In this document: positions 1 to 9,250 of the stretch, one piece after another | Layout of the letters: every line of letters begins with the position of its first letter | How positions within the stretch are numbered: the stretch's first letter is position 1 | NCBI RefSeq assembly: GCF_017826695.1 | Contig: NZ_JAFFZW010000003.1 | Span: 434,001-498,000 of the forward strand | Direction of reading: 5' to 3' | From: Pseudomonas alliivorans | GTDB taxonomy: Bacteria; Pseudomonadota; Gammaproteobacteria; Pseudomonadales; Pseudomonadaceae | Length of the DNA: 64,000 nt | The notes under the pieces: model-generated | The model's database searches: none | What the model was told of the DNA's origin: nothing | The model's input: the letters and a program-made list of their open reading frames with translations, nothing else | Made by a program: the position numbers and the translations under genes

Positions 1-387
1 CATACCCGCAAGTGGGTCAAGCCTGAAGACCTGAACCCCAACGGCACCCTGTTCGGCGGCAGCCTGTTGCGCTGGATCGATGAAGAGGCGGCCATCTACG
101 CCATTGTCCAGTTGGGCAATCAGCGTGTGGTGACCAAGTACATTTCCGAGATCAACTTTGTCAGTGCGTCGCGTCAGGGCGACATCATCGAGCTTGGCAT
201 CACTGCCACCGAGTTTGGTCGCACCTCGATCACGCTGATGTGTCAGGTCCGCAACAAGATCACCCGCAAGAGCATCCTGACAGTCGAGAAGATGGTGTTC
301 GTGAACCTGGGCGAAGACGGACAGCCTGCACCGCATGGCCGGACCGAGATTCGCTACATCAAGGATCAGTTTGACGTTCCCGAGTAA
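1..387 (+). CDS. Acyl-CoA thioesterase, hotdog fold (5' end outside window)
   Basis: The reading frame is open from base 1 (HTRKWVKPEDLNPNGTLFGG), so the start codon lies upstream and only about the last 128 codons are present. The segment NPNGTLFGGSLLRWIDEEAA is the hotdog-domain helix signature of YciA/cytosolic acyl-CoA hydrolases, with the family's conserved N-x-x-G-x-x-x-G-G and the acidic DEEAA stretch that supplies the catalytic Asp. Such enzymes hydrolyse acyl-CoA thioesters in the cytoplasm. It ends just before a hairpin repeat at 405-475 and converges with the tetronate operon. The exact acyl specificity cannot be read from the sequence. Confidence 0.85.
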   Translation, partial: HTRKWVKPEDLNPNGTLFGGSLLRWIDEEAAIYAIVQLGNQRVVTKYISEINFVSASRQGDIIELGITATEFGRTSITLMCQVRNKITRKSILTVEKMVFVNLGEDGQPAPHGRTEIRYIKDQFDVPE

Positions 388-404
388 GGGGGTTGATCGT
401 TGAC

Positions 405-475
405 ACGCTCTGCGTCGGCTCTGGAATCTGACGCAGAGCGTCACAGGGTGCATGCCCACGCAGAGCATGGGCATG
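405..475. repeat. Dispersed hairpin repeat (family B), copy 1
   Basis: Two adjacent hairpins: 12-bp perfect arms ACGCTCTGCGTC at 405-416 and its complement at 430-441, then CATGCCCA at 451-458 with TGGGCATG at 468-475. Related sequence (CACGCTC, GACGCTCTGCGTC, TGCATGCCC) recurs at about 5910-6021, 35290-35365 and 59333-59402. The element lies between two converging genes and could act as a bidirectional transcription end, although there is no T-tract. Confidence 0.7.
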
Positions 476-485
476 ATCGGGTCGC

Positions 486-1268
486 CTACTGGCCCTGCAA
501 CTGCCGCAACCACGCCAGACCTTCGCTGGTATCGCCTTTGGGGCGGTATTCGCAGCCGATCCAGCCTTTGTAGCCCAGCTCATCGATAACGTTGAACAGG
601 TGCTCGTAGTTCAATTCGCCCAGGTCCGGCTCGTTGCGATCCGGCACACCGGCAATCTGAATGTGGCCGATACCGGCAAAGTCGCGACGCAGTTTGCTGG
701 TCAGGTCACCTTCGACGATCTGGCAGTGGTAGCAGTCGAACTGAACCTTGAGGTTATCGGCACCCACCAGTTTGCAGATGTCCTGCGCCTGGTCCTGACG
801 ATTGAGGAAGAAACCCGGCATGTCGCGGGTGTTGATCGGCTCGATCAGGATCGTGACGCCAGCCTCTCTGGCCTGTTGGGCCGCGAACGCAAGGTTCTCC
901 AGATACACCGCCTGATGACGCTCGCGCAGGTCTTCGCTGGGCAGCAGACCGGCCATGACGTGAATCCGGTCATTGCCCAGCACCTGCGCGTACTCCAGCG
1001 CACGTTCAATACCGCTGCGAAATTCCGCTTCACGACCCGGCAGTGTAGCAATGCCTCGCTCGCACGCGTCCCAGTCGCCTGGCGGTGCATTGAACAGCGC
1101 CTGCACCAGGCCGTTGTCGCTCAGGCGCTGCTTGAGCTCCTGCGGGGTCCAGGCGTAGGGAAACAGGTACTCGACCGCGCCGAAACCATCGGCGGCCGCT
1201 GCGGCAAAGCGCTCAAGGAAATCATGCTGCGGGTACAGCATGCTGAGATTGGCGGCAAAACGGGGCAT
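486..1268 (-). CDS. otnI: 2-oxo-tetronate isomerase (Hyi/OtnI family)
   Basis: This 260-residue TIM-barrel enzyme of the xylose-isomerase-like Hyi family is predicted to isomerise 2-oxo-tetronate to 3-oxo-tetronate. The start [10 protein letters not shown] at 1268 is preferred over an upstream in-frame ATG (1286) because GGAG lies five bases before it. Family features visible include [11 protein letters not shown] with the metal-binding Glu, and the C-terminal [13 protein letters not shown]. It is the last gene of the operon, 22 bp after the GntP permease, next to a DUF1537 kinase and a class II aldolase-type decarboxylase. That context points to the tetronate role rather than glyoxylate-pathway hydroxypyruvate isomerase, which is the alternative name for this family. 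Confidence 0.85.
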   Translation of the reverse strand: MPRFAANLSMLYPQHDFLERFAAAAADGFGAVEYLFPYAWTPQELKQRLSDNGLVQALFNAPPGDWDACERGIATLPGREAEFRSGIERALEYAQVLGNDRIHVMAGLLPSEDLRERHQAVYLENLAFAAQQAREAGVTILIEPINTRDMPGFFLNRQDQAQDICKLVGADNLKVQFDCYHCQIVEGDLTSKLRRDFAGIGHIQIAGVPDRNEPDLGELNYEHLFNVIDELGYKGWIGCEYRPKGDTSEGLAWLRQLQGQ

Positions 1269-1290
1269 GTTGACTCCAGTCTTCAAAGGG

Positions 1291-2748
1291 TTAGACGAAT
1301 GGCCAAAGCAGCAGGGTAATCACGAAGCCCAGTGTGCCCAGCAGCGTGACCAGTACGGTCCAGGTGCGCAAGCCGTCGGCGACGTTCAGGCCAGCCAGTT
1401 TGGTGAACATCCAGTAACCGGCATCGTTGATGTGCGACATCGCCAGACCGCCACCGCCCATGGCCAGGCACAACAGGGCCAGATGGTTGGCACTCAGGTC
1501 CAGGGTCGCGATCAGCGGGCTCAGAATGCCGGCGGTAGTGACCAGTGCAACGGTGGTCGAACCTTGCACAGCGCGCAGCAGCAGGGTCAGCAGGAAGCCC
1601 AGCGCCAGTACCGGAAGACCGGTATTGCGTAGCGCCTCGGAGACGACCGCACCGATGCCGGTATCGACCAGCACCTTGCCGAACACGCCACCGGCACCCG
1701 CGATCAGGATCACCATCGCCACGCCCGGTAACGCCGAACCGATCACGTCGGAGACCTGCGTGCGGCTCCAGCCACGGCGCGAGCCCAGCAGCCAGGCACA
1801 CAGCAATGTGTCGATCAACAGCGCCACGAGTGGAGCGCCGAGGACGGTCAGGATGGCGCGCAATGTGGAATCGGCGGGCAACAGGGTGGTTGCCAGCGTG
1901 CCCATCAGAATCAGCACGATCGGCAGCAGAATCAGCGCGATGATCAGACCGAAGCCCGGCGCTGGAGCCGGCGGCAGTTTGCTCGCCAGACTGCCGGCGC
2001 TTTCCTCGACACCCACCGTGCGGGTTTCGGTGGTTTCACGCACCGTCGAATAGTCGTTGCGCGCCCAGGCTTCCAGGTCTTCGTTGGTGACGTGCGGGCC
2101 ATAGACTTCGGCGCGGATGTCGTCGGTCATCGGGTAGGTCTTGCGGGTCATGCGACCGGCCACGAAGTAACCGATTACACACAGCACGGCAACAATCGGA
2201 ATGCCCAGCATCAGTACGCGACCCAGATCCGCGCCCAACTGGCTGGCTGCGGCAACAGCGCCCGGATGCGGCGGCAGAAAGGCGTGGACCGCCAGCAAGG
2301 CAGCGCACATCGGCAGGGCGAAGATCATCAGCGGCTTGCGAGCGGCACGAGCCACGCCATAAGCCAGTGGCATGAGAATGATCACGCCGACTTCGAAGAA
2401 CACCGGAATGCCGACCATGAAACCCGCCACCGTCAGCGCCAGCGGCGTGCGCTTGTTGCCGAAGCGGTTGATCAGGGTTCTGGCCAGCGCCTCGGCGCCA
2501 CCGGAGAGTTCGATGATGCGCCCGATCATCGCACCCAGGGCAATGATGATCGCGATATGACCCAGAGTCTTGCCCATGCCGCCTTCAATCGTGGCGACCA
2601 GATCGGCAGGCTTAACGCCCGCGACCAGCGCCACGATGATGCTGACCAGCATCAGGGCGACAAAAGGCTGGAATTTATACTTGAGGACCAGGAACAACAG
2701 CAGTGCGATGCCCGCACCGGCCACGACCATCAACATGATTGGCGTCAT
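1291..2748 (-). CDS. GntP-family permease, predicted tetronate/threonate importer
   Basis: A 485-residue inner-membrane protein with about 12 hydrophobic segments, beginning [20 protein letters not shown] and ending in a further pair of membrane spans. Sequence such as [13 protein letters not shown] and the FLPPHPG loop is typical of the GntP gluconate:H+ symporter family. It is slightly longer than E. coli GntP because of a hydrophilic insert near residues 210-260 ([18 protein letters not shown]). Position inside the otn operon, between otnC and otnI, suggests import of L-threonate, erythronate or related four-carbon acid sugars; this substrate is inferred from context only. Confidence 0.85.
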   Translation of the reverse strand: MTPIMLMVVAGAGIALLLFLVLKYKFQPFVALMLVSIIVALVAGVKPADLVATIEGGMGKTLGHIAIIIALGAMIGRIIELSGGAEALARTLINRFGNKRTPLALTVAGFMVGIPVFFEVGVIILMPLAYGVARAARKPLMIFALPMCAALLAVHAFLPPHPGAVAAASQLGADLGRVLMLGIPIVAVLCVIGYFVAGRMTRKTYPMTDDIRAEVYGPHVTNEDLEAWARNDYSTVRETTETRTVGVEESAGSLASKLPPAPAPGFGLIIALILLPIVLILMGTLATTLLPADSTLRAILTVLGAPLVALLIDTLLCAWLLGSRRGWSRTQVSDVIGSALPGVAMVILIAGAGGVFGKVLVDTGIGAVVSEALRNTGLPVLALGFLLTLLLRAVQGSTTVALVTTAGILSPLIATLDLSANHLALLCLAMGGGGLAMSHINDAGYWMFTKLAGLNVADGLRTWTVLVTLLGTLGFVITLLLWPFV

Positions 2749-2910
2749 GCCTGCGCGCTCCCTTCAGGAGTGACAAAGGGTGACAGCGAGCAAATCCGAA
2801 CAAAAACGGGATGTAGGTAAGTCATGCTCTCGATTCCTGTTGTTATTGTTGTCCGGCCACGCCGGGGTTGTCCGGGAGACGCGATGCGCCTCCCGATCAA
2901 TACGCTTCGG

Positions 2911-3549
2911 TTACCACCTGGCGCCGAAGACCTGCCGCAGTTCTTCCAGAGCCGCGGGCTCCAGCGGGGCAGGTTTGGGATTTGTCATCAGCCACAGACG
3001 GGCCGTTTCTTCGAGTTCTTCCAGGGCGTAGCAGGCCTTGGCCACCGAGCTTTCCCAGACCACCGGGCCCAAACGCTCAAGCATCACGCCGCGCACGCTG
3101 TTGGCCAGTTGCGCGACCTGCTCGGCCACTTTTGGCGAGCCTGGACGCTCGTAAGCGATCAGCGGGATGTGCCCGACTTTCATCACCTGATACGGGGTCA
3201 GTGGCGGCAGAATGTCGTCCTCACGCCACACGCCCGCCAGGGTCAGCGCCACCAAGTGCGTGGAATGGGTATGTACGACGCCGCCGACGTGCGGGTTGCG
3301 GTCGTAGACTTCGCGGTGCAGAGCGAGGGTCTTGGACGGCTTGCTGCCGGACACCCATTCGCCCGCCAGGTTGACCTTGGCGATGTCGGCCGGGTCCATG
3401 CGGCCCAGGCAGGCATCGGTCGGCGTGATCAGCCAGCCGTCATCAAGACGCGCGCTGATGTTGCCCGCGCTGCCGACCGTATAGCCACGGCCGTAAAGCA
3501 GCCTGCCGACATCACAGATTTCCTGACGCAATGCGTTCTCGTCGATCAT
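2911..3549 (-). CDS. otnC: 3-oxo-tetronate 4-phosphate decarboxylase (class II aldolase family)
   Basis: This 212-residue protein of the class II aldolase/adducin family carries the zinc-binding histidine motifs GGVVHTHSTHLVAL and, further on, GHIPLIAY. In the tetronate pathway OtnC decarboxylates 3-oxo-tetronate 4-phosphate to dihydroxyacetone phosphate. Its start overlaps the otnK stop by one base (TGATG), so the two are translationally coupled. Length matches OtnC. Fuculose-phosphate aldolase activity is the generic alternative, but the adjacent DUF1537 kinase makes the decarboxylase role far more likely. Confidence 0.85.
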   Translation of the reverse strand: MIDENALRQEICDVGRLLYGRGYTVGSAGNISARLDDGWLITPTDACLGRMDPADIAKVNLAGEWVSGSKPSKTLALHREVYDRNPHVGGVVHTHSTHLVALTLAGVWREDDILPPLTPYQVMKVGHIPLIAYERPGSPKVAEQVAQLANSVRGVMLERLGPVVWESSVAKACYALEELEETARLWLMTNPKPAPLEPAALEELRQVFGARW

Positions 3550-4838
3550 CAGGCTTCCCCCGCCAGTTGCTTGAGGGCCTTGGCGAAGAAGTCGCGGGCA
3601 CCGAAGTTGCCTGACTTGAGCGCCAGCGCCAGCGGTTGGGCGCCGTTGCTGAAGGTGGCCGGAACGCCTGGATCGATCTGTGCGCCGATCTGCAGCAGTT
3701 GCACGCCCAGCGCCTGAACCACTGCCCCGGACGTTTCGCCGCCTGCGACCACGAAGCGTCGCACGCCCGCCTCGAGCAGGCCTCTGGCGATCTGGCCCAG
3801 CGCTTCCTCGACCATCGCACCGGAGCGTTCGACACCCAACTCGTTCTGCACGGCCTTGACTTCATCCGGTGTGCTGGTCGCGTAGATCAGCACGGTTTGC
3901 CCGGCATCTCTGGCGAACGCCAGTGCCTGCTCGACCACGGGTTTGCCCGCAGCCAGGTCCAGCGGATTGATGCGCAGGGCAGGGCGATTGCCTTCCAGCC
4001 AGGCCGCAACCTGACCGTTGGTGGCGACCGACGCACTGCCTGCCAGCACCACTTCGCCGCCGCCGACGTCAACGTGTCTGGCTGCGTCCATGTCGCGCAG
4101 TTTGCCTGCCTTACGGAAATTGCCCGGCAAGCCCAGCGCCAGGCCAGAGCCGCCCGTCAACAGCGGCAGGTCGGCGCAGGCTTCTCCCAGCACATACAGA
4201 TCGGCATCGGACAACGCATCGGCGATCGCCATGCTCACGCCCTCGGCACGCAGCTCGGCAATCCTGCCGCGCACGCTTTCCACGCCTTTGGAGACGCTGT
4301 CATAACGCAGCAGGCCGACTTTGTGGGTGGTCTGCGCTTGCAGGACGCGCACCAGATTGGCGTCGGTCATCGGCGTCAGTGGATGATTCTGCATGCCCGA
4401 TTCGCTGAGCAATTGGTCTTGCACGAACAGATGGCCACGGAAAATCGTGCGGCCGTTTTCCGGGAATGCCGGACACGCCAGGGTGAAGTCGCTGCCCAGT
4501 TGTTCCAGCAACGCTTCGCTGACCTGGCCGATGTTGCCTGCGGCGGTGGAGTCGAAGGTCGAGCAGTACTTGAAGAAAATCTGTTCACAGCCGCGTTCGC
4601 GCAGCCATTCCAGCGCGGCCAGCGACTCGGCGACCGCGTCGGCCGACGGCGTGGTGCGGGATTTGAGGGCGATGACAATGGCGTCGGCATCCAGACCGGC
4701 TGCCATTTCGGCGCTCGGGATACCGATGCTTTGCACCGTGCGCATACCGCCGCGCACCAGCATGTTGGCCAGGTCAGTCGCGCCGGTGAAGTCATCGGCA
4801 ATGCAGCCCAGCAGCGGGCGAGAGTCGTTAAGGCTCAT
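3549..4838 (-). CDS. otnK: 3-oxo-tetronate kinase (DUF1537 four-carbon acid sugar kinase)
   Basis: A 429-residue DUF1537 kinase. The N-terminal domain opens with LLGCIADDFTGATDLANMLV, the family hallmark; the C-terminal nucleotide-binding domain includes FVVAGGETSGAVVQALG. It phosphorylates 3-oxo-tetronate at O-4. The start is ATG at 4838, with GGAG six bases upstream; a TTG one codon earlier is less likely. It lies 10 bp after ltnD and overlaps otnC by one base, so all three are clearly cotranscribed. Confidence 0.9.
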   Translation of the reverse strand: MSLNDSRPLLGCIADDFTGATDLANMLVRGGMRTVQSIGIPSAEMAAGLDADAIVIALKSRTTPSADAVAESLAALEWLRERGCEQIFFKYCSTFDSTAAGNIGQVSEALLEQLGSDFTLACPAFPENGRTIFRGHLFVQDQLLSESGMQNHPLTPMTDANLVRVLQAQTTHKVGLLRYDSVSKGVESVRGRIAELRAEGVSMAIADALSDADLYVLGEACADLPLLTGGSGLALGLPGNFRKAGKLRDMDAARHVDVGGGEVVLAGSASVATNGQVAAWLEGNRPALRINPLDLAAGKPVVEQALAFARDAGQTVLIYATSTPDEVKAVQNELGVERSGAMVEEALGQIARGLLEAGVRRFVVAGGETSGAVVQALGVQLLQIGAQIDPGVPATFSNGAQPLALALKSGNFGARDFFAKALKQLAGEA

Positions 4839-4848
4839 CAAAGGCTCC

Positions 4849-5754
4849 TCAGGCTTTATCAGTCTTGGCTTTCGGCAGTTCGATGCCCGGGAAGATCTTG
4901 ATTACGGCCGAGTCATCCTCGCGACCGAAACCGGCGCTGGAGGCCTGCATGAACATCTGGTGTGCGGTGGCCGACAGCGGCAGCGGGAATTTGCTGCTGC
5001 GGGCGGTATCCAGCACCAGACCCAGGTCCTTGACGAAAATGTCGACGGCCGACAGCGGCGTGTAATCGGCATTGAGAATGTGTGGCACGCGGTTTTCGAA
5101 CATCCACGAGTTGCCGGCACTGTTGGTGATCACTTCGTACAGCGCATCGGCATCGACACCTTCACGCAGGCCCAGGGCCATGGCTTCGGCGCTCGCGGCG
5201 ATGTGCACGCCTGCCAGCAATTGGTTGATGATTTTGACTTTCGAGCCCAGGCCATGGACGTCGCCCAGGCGATAGACCTTGCCCGCCATGCCGTTGAGGA
5301 TCGCTTCTGCCTTGGCATACGACTCGGCCGGGCCGGAGGTCATCATGGTCATCTGGCCGGAAGCGGCCTTGGCTGCGCCGCCGGAGATCGGGGCGTCGAG
5401 GTACAGCAGATTCTGTGCGGCCAGACGCTCGCCCAACTCGACAGCGAAGGTCGGCGCGACGGTAGCGCAGCCGATCACCAGACTGCCCGGACGCAGCGCT
5501 GCAATGGCGCCGTTCTCGCCGAACAGCACGGTTTCGGTCTGCTCGGCGTTGACCACGACCGTGACGATCACGTCACAGGCAGCGGCCATGGCCGCCGGGG
5601 ATTCACAGGCAACACCACCTTCCTGAGCGAACGCCTCGGTCACGCTGGTGCGCACATCGCAGGCATGCACATTGAAGCCGCTGCGCAGCAATGAACGGGC
5701 AATGCCCAGACCCATCGCACCCAGGCCGATGACGCCAACATTCTTAGTGTTCAT
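4849..5754 (-). CDS. ltnD: L-threonate dehydrogenase (beta-hydroxyacid dehydrogenase family)
   Basis: This 301-residue NAD(P)-dependent enzyme oxidises L-threonate (or a related tetronate) to the 2-oxo acid. The Rossmann motif GVIGLGAMGLGIARSL is at residues 6-21, the substrate loop is DAPISGGAAKAASG, and the catalytic Lys is in SKVKIINQLLAG. The start at 5754 (MNTKNVG) gives the usual family length and follows GAGGATTACTGC; an in-frame start 87 bp upstream would add an unrelated leader. It is the first gene of the operon. 3-hydroxyisobutyrate dehydrogenase and tartronate semialdehyde reductase are relatives, but the neighbours settle the choice. Confidence 0.87.
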   Translation of the reverse strand: MNTKNVGVIGLGAMGLGIARSLLRSGFNVHACDVRTSVTEAFAQEGGVACESPAAMAAACDVIVTVVVNAEQTETVLFGENGAIAALRPGSLVIGCATVAPTFAVELGERLAAQNLLYLDAPISGGAAKAASGQMTMMTSGPAESYAKAEAILNGMAGKVYRLGDVHGLGSKVKIINQLLAGVHIAASAEAMALGLREGVDADALYEVITNSAGNSWMFENRVPHILNADYTPLSAVDIFVKDLGLVLDTARSSKFPLPLSATAHQMFMQASSAGFGREDDSAVIKIFPGIELPKAKTDKA

Positions 5755-5819
5755 GCAGTAATCCTCAAAGTCAGTGTCCGCGCCTGTGATGCCGGCAGGT
5801 GGACGATATTGTTCTGATC

Positions 5820-5877
5820 TGTGAAATGGATAGTGGATCAATGAGTAAATAATGTGAAGTATTTTTATTTTTCACAT
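5820..5877. promoter_or_regulatory. Candidate operator upstream of the ltnD-otn operon
   Basis: ATGTGAA at 5852-5858 and TTCACAT at 5871-5877 form a 7-bp perfect inverted repeat with 12 AT-rich bases between them; a further TGTGAAA occurs at 5820-5826. DeoR-type repressors commonly bind such repeated TTTCACA-like boxes, and a DeoR-type gene lies immediately upstream. Assignment is inferred from position and symmetry. Confidence 0.4.
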
Positions 5878-5909
5878 AAGTTAACATCGATAGGGTTTTT
5901 CCATCGGAC

Positions 5910-6021
5910 AGCGTGGGACGGTGACGCAGAGGGTCACAGGCGCAGGATGGATGGGGGGGTTGAGACACACGCTCGTTCCCACGCTCCAGCGTGGGAATGC
6001 ATCTCTGGACGCTCTGCGTCC
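5910..6021. repeat. Dispersed hairpin repeat (family B), copy 2
   Basis: Arms TTCCCACGCT (5976-5985) and AGCGTGGGAA (5988-5997) are followed by GGACGC (6007-6012) and GCGTCC (6016-6021). The upstream part GTGACGCAGAGGGTCAC near 5920 resembles the GACGCAGAGCGTCAC seen in copy 1. It sits between the DeoR gene stop and the operon promoter. Confidence 0.65.
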
Positions 6022-6037
6022 GCTTCGGGAGGTGACC

Positions 6038-6859
6038 CTAGCGTTTGCCGCTCACCGGGGCGAGCAGCAGTTCGATGCGCTGTTTGCGGATGCCGTCGGC
6101 GGCGGCTTCGGCCAGGGCGGCGTCGGTGATGATGGTGTCGAACTGGTCCAGCGCGGCAACCTTGTACATGCCAAAGGTGCCGTATTTGGAGCTGGTCGCG
6201 ACCAGCACGGTTTGCGAAGCGGACTGCATGGCAGCCTGCTTGACCTCGACTTTCAGTGCCGAGGGCGTCGTGGTTCCGCGTTGCAGGTCCCACGAACTGG
6301 TGGACATGAACGCCACATCCGTCGCCAGTTGCCGCAGGGTCGCAGCCGCCAGCCCGCCGACGCTTGAGCGGTTCGGATGATCGAGCAGGCCGCCGGTGTG
6401 AATCACATCCACGTGCCCGGCATCGGCCAGTGCATTCACCACGCCAAAATCGTTGGTGACCACGGTCATGCCGGACAACGCAACGATGTGCGGCACGATT
6501 TCCAGAGTGCTGGTGCCTGCGTCCAGGTAAATCGTCATGTCCGGATGCAGCAGACCGGCCGCCAGCCTTGCCATGCCCTGTTTGTGCGGAAGCTCCACCA
6601 CCGCCTTGGATTGATGGCTGGGCTCGCTGTGCACCTGACTGGCAATACGCACGCCGCCGGTGACCGAATAGGCACGGCCCTCCTGTTCCAGCAATGCGAT
6701 GTCACGGCGGATGGTCATGTGCGAGCACTCGAACATCTCCATCAACTGATGCACGCTGAGCACCTGATGCTTGCGCAACTGACGCAGCATCAGCTCCCGA
6801 CGCTGATCGGGAATCATCGGTGTGCCGCCGGATATGGCGAGCTCCTCTTCGGTGGACAT
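6038..6859 (-). CDS. DeoR/GlpR-family transcriptional regulator, likely regulator of the otn operon
   Basis: A 273-residue cytoplasmic repressor. The N-terminal winged helix (about residues 18-75) includes HQLMEMFECSHMTIRRDIALLE, the DeoR recognition-helix signature (MTIRRD). The C-terminal DeoR sensor domain includes YLDAGTSTLEI and VVTNDF, which bind a phosphorylated sugar effector. The start is supported by AGGAG five bases before the ATG. It lies directly upstream of ltnD on the same strand, like YgbI next to otn genes in enterobacteria, so control of the tetronate operon is likely; the effector is not known from sequence. Confidence 0.8.
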   Translation of the reverse strand: MSTEEELAISGGTPMIPDQRRELMLRQLRKHQVLSVHQLMEMFECSHMTIRRDIALLEQEGRAYSVTGGVRIASQVHSEPSHQSKAVVELPHKQGMARLAAGLLHPDMTIYLDAGTSTLEIVPHIVALSGMTVVTNDFGVVNALADAGHVDVIHTGGLLDHPNRSSVGGLAAATLRQLATDVAFMSTSSWDLQRGTTTPSALKVEVKQAAMQSASQTVLVATSSKYGTFGMYKVAALDQFDTIITDAALAEAAADGIRKQRIELLLAPVSGKR

Positions 6860-6964
6860 TGCAGCTCCTGTGCCTCGGTGATGCCGCGGATCATGACGTG
6901 CGGTCCGGGCATCTTAGCCAATCGCCCCGTCAATGGAAGTGGCGACCGGCTTTTGTTCACAGGA

Positions 6965-7738
6965 TCAGCTCATCCAGTTGCCGCCGTCCACGTTGTACGT
7001 CTGCGCTACCACGTACTCGCTGTCCGCCGAGGCCAGGAAAACGGCCATGCCCGACAGGTCGTCTGCCGTGCCCATACGCCCGAAGGGTACCTGCTCGCCG
7101 ACCAGCCTTTTCTTTTCACCCAGCGGCCGGTTTTCATAGCGGGCGAACATCGCGTCGACGCCGTCCCAGTGCTCGCCGTCCACCACGCCGGGCGCGATGG
7201 CATTGACGTTAATCCGGTGTTTGATCAGGTCCAGCCCGGCGGACTGGGTCAGACTGATCACTGCGGCTTTGGTCGCGCAATACACACCGACCAGTGCTTC
7301 CCCTCGACGTCCCGCCTGGCTGGCCATGTTGATGATCTTGCCGCCGTGCCCCTGGGCAATCATCTGCCGGGCTGCCGCCTGCAGGGTGAACAGCGTGCCG
7401 CCGACGTTGATCGAGAACAGACGCTCGAAACTTTCCCGGGTGATGTCGACAATCGGTGCCAGATCGAACAGCGCGGCGTTGTTGATCAGAATGTCCAGCT
7501 TGCCGGTCTGCGCCACCACCGCAGCGATCGCGTGATCAATGGAGGCTTGATCGGTCACGTCCATCCTGACTGCATAAGCGTTCGGTCCGAGTTCGTTTGC
7601 GGTGGCTTGTGCACGTTCCAGATTGATATCGGCGATGGCGGCGGTTGCGCCTTCGCGGATATAGGTCTGCGCCAGGGTGCGCCCGATGCCGCGGGCAGAG
7701 CCGGTGATGAGCGCACTTTTACCTTCCAGTCTTTTCAT
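6965..7738 (-). CDS. Sorbitol (L-iditol) 2-dehydrogenase, short-chain dehydrogenase
   Basis: A 257-residue SDR. The NAD-binding motif TGSARGIG is near residue 12, NNAALF marks the coenzyme region, and the catalytic Ser (NMASQAG) and YCATK (Tyr-x-x-x-Lys) are present. The C-terminal VDGGNWMS closes the domain. It closely resembles the SmoS/PolS polyol dehydrogenases that oxidise D-sorbitol to fructose in sorbitol/mannitol operons. It starts 34 bp after the mtlE stop, with GAAGGA as ribosome site, so the two are cotranscribed. In related operons several transporter genes normally lie between these two. Confidence 0.8.
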   Translation of the reverse strand: MKRLEGKSALITGSARGIGRTLAQTYIREGATAAIADINLERAQATANELGPNAYAVRMDVTDQASIDHAIAAVVAQTGKLDILINNAALFDLAPIVDITRESFERLFSINVGGTLFTLQAAARQMIAQGHGGKIINMASQAGRRGEALVGVYCATKAAVISLTQSAGLDLIKHRINVNAIAPGVVDGEHWDGVDAMFARYENRPLGEKKRLVGEQVPFGRMGTADDLSGMAVFLASADSEYVVAQTYNVDGGNWMS

Positions 7739-7772
7739 GATTCGTTATCCGTCCTTCAGAGAGTGTGTCGGA

Positions 7773-9080
7773 TTACTTGGGATACCCGGCGCGCTTCATT
7801 TCCCGTTCAGTCACCGTCTGGGCCGCAGCGAGGGTCTGTTCGACGGTGGTCTGCCCGGTCAACGCCGCGGTGAACAGTTTGCCGACCGAGGTGCCGATGG
7901 CCTGGAATTCCGGGATGGTCACGTATTGAATGCCCACGTAAGGCACCGGTTTGGCGGACGGATGGGCGGGGTCGGCGTGCTGCATCATCTGCAAGGTCAC
8001 TTTTGCGAACGGCGCTGCCTGCAGATACGCCTCGTTATAGGTCGAGGTGCGAGTGCCCGGCGGTACGTTGCTGATGCCGTCTTTTTCGGTCACCAACTGG
8101 ATGTATTCCTTGGACGTCGCCCAGGTGATGAACGCCTTGGCTGCCTCTTTATGTTTGGAAGTGACAGGAATTGCCAGCGACCACGCATAGAGCCACGATG
8201 ATCCCTTGTCGGTGACTTCTGTAGGCGCAGGCGCAAAGCCGACGCTGTCGACGACGCGGCTTTGTTCCTTGTCGGTGGTAAACGAGCCTGCGACGCTGGC
8301 GTCTACCCACAGCGCGCACTTGCCGCTGTTGAACAGGGCCAGCGTTTCGTTGAAGCCATTGCTGGTCACGCCGGGAGGCCCGTACTTCTTGAGGGTGTCG
8401 ACGTAGAAGTTGGCTGCTCTGGTCCATTCCGGGCTGGTCAGTTCAGGCTTCCATTGTTCGTCGAACCAGCGCGCGCCGAACGCGTTGGCCATGGTGCTGA
8501 GCAGCGCGATGTTTTCGCCCCAGCCGGCTTTGCCACGAAGGCACATGCCATACAGGCCCTTGTCCGGCTGATGCAGTCTGGCGGCGAATTCGCCCAATTG
8601 CGTCCAGGTCGGGTGTTCCGGCATGCTCAGTCCGGCCTGCTTGAACAGGTCGGTGCGGTAATAGGTCAGGGTGCTTTCGCCGTAAAACGGCAGGGCGTAC
8701 AGCGTGTCCTTCACCGACAGGCCCTGACGCACGGCGGGGAAGATGTCTTGCAAATCGTATTCAGGTGGCAAACCGGTGATGGGCTCAAGCCACTGTTTGG
8801 CGCCCCACAGCGGGGTTTCGTAAGTGCCGATGGTCAACACATCGAACTGACCGCCCTGGGTCGCGATGTCGGTGGTCAGTCGCTGGCGCAGCACGTTTTC
8901 TTCCAGCACCACCCAGTTGAGCTTCACGTCGGGGTGCTGCTGCTCGAAGATTTTCGACAGGCGCTGCATGCGGATCATGTCGCCGTTGTTCACGGTGGCG
9001 ATGGTGATGGTTTCAGCCGCGTGGCCGACGAGGGCAAAGGACAGACCGGCAGACAGGAAAAGCGCTTTGTGCATCTTCAT
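7773..9080 (-). CDS. mtlE: Sugar-alcohol ABC transporter substrate-binding protein (MtlE/SmoE type), orphan
   Basis: This 435-residue periplasmic protein begins with a Sec signal peptide (MKMHKALFLSAGLSFALVGHA). Extracellular solute-binding family 1 features include VNNGDMIRMQRLSKIFEQ and the hinge region ALPFYGESTLTYYRTDLFKQ. ATG at 9080 is preferred over GTG at 9095 since the GGAG lies between them. It sits divergently from mtlR, as in mannitol/sorbitol/arabitol operons of Pseudomonas. The downstream mtlF, mtlG and mtlK genes (two permeases and the ATPase) are absent here, so it cannot form a transporter with local partners. Confidence 0.85.
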   Translation of the reverse strand: MKMHKALFLSAGLSFALVGHAAETITIATVNNGDMIRMQRLSKIFEQQHPDVKLNWVVLEENVLRQRLTTDIATQGGQFDVLTIGTYETPLWGAKQWLEPITGLPPEYDLQDIFPAVRQGLSVKDTLYALPFYGESTLTYYRTDLFKQAGLSMPEHPTWTQLGEFAARLHQPDKGLYGMCLRGKAGWGENIALLSTMANAFGARWFDEQWKPELTSPEWTRAANFYVDTLKKYGPPGVTSNGFNETLALFNSGKCALWVDASVAGSFTTDKEQSRVVDSVGFAPAPTEVTDKGSSWLYAWSLAIPVTSKHKEAAKAFITWATSKEYIQLVTEKDGISNVPPGTRTSTYNEAYLQAAPFAKVTLQMMQHADPAHPSAKPVPYVGIQYVTIPEFQAIGTSVGKLFTAALTGQTTVEQTLAAAQTVTEREMKRAGYPK

Positions 9081-9250
9081 CGTCGTGCTCTCCACTCCGC
9101 GCCGCTGATGGCGGGAGTCATTGTTTTTGTTGTTGGCCGTGGTGTTCGTGAAACCATGCGGCTTCCCACAGATTCAAGCGACCGCCACGGCGGCGAGTGG
9201 ATTACAGCAGTCAGGCAAGACCCGGACAAACGCGTTGCGCACAACGCGCC

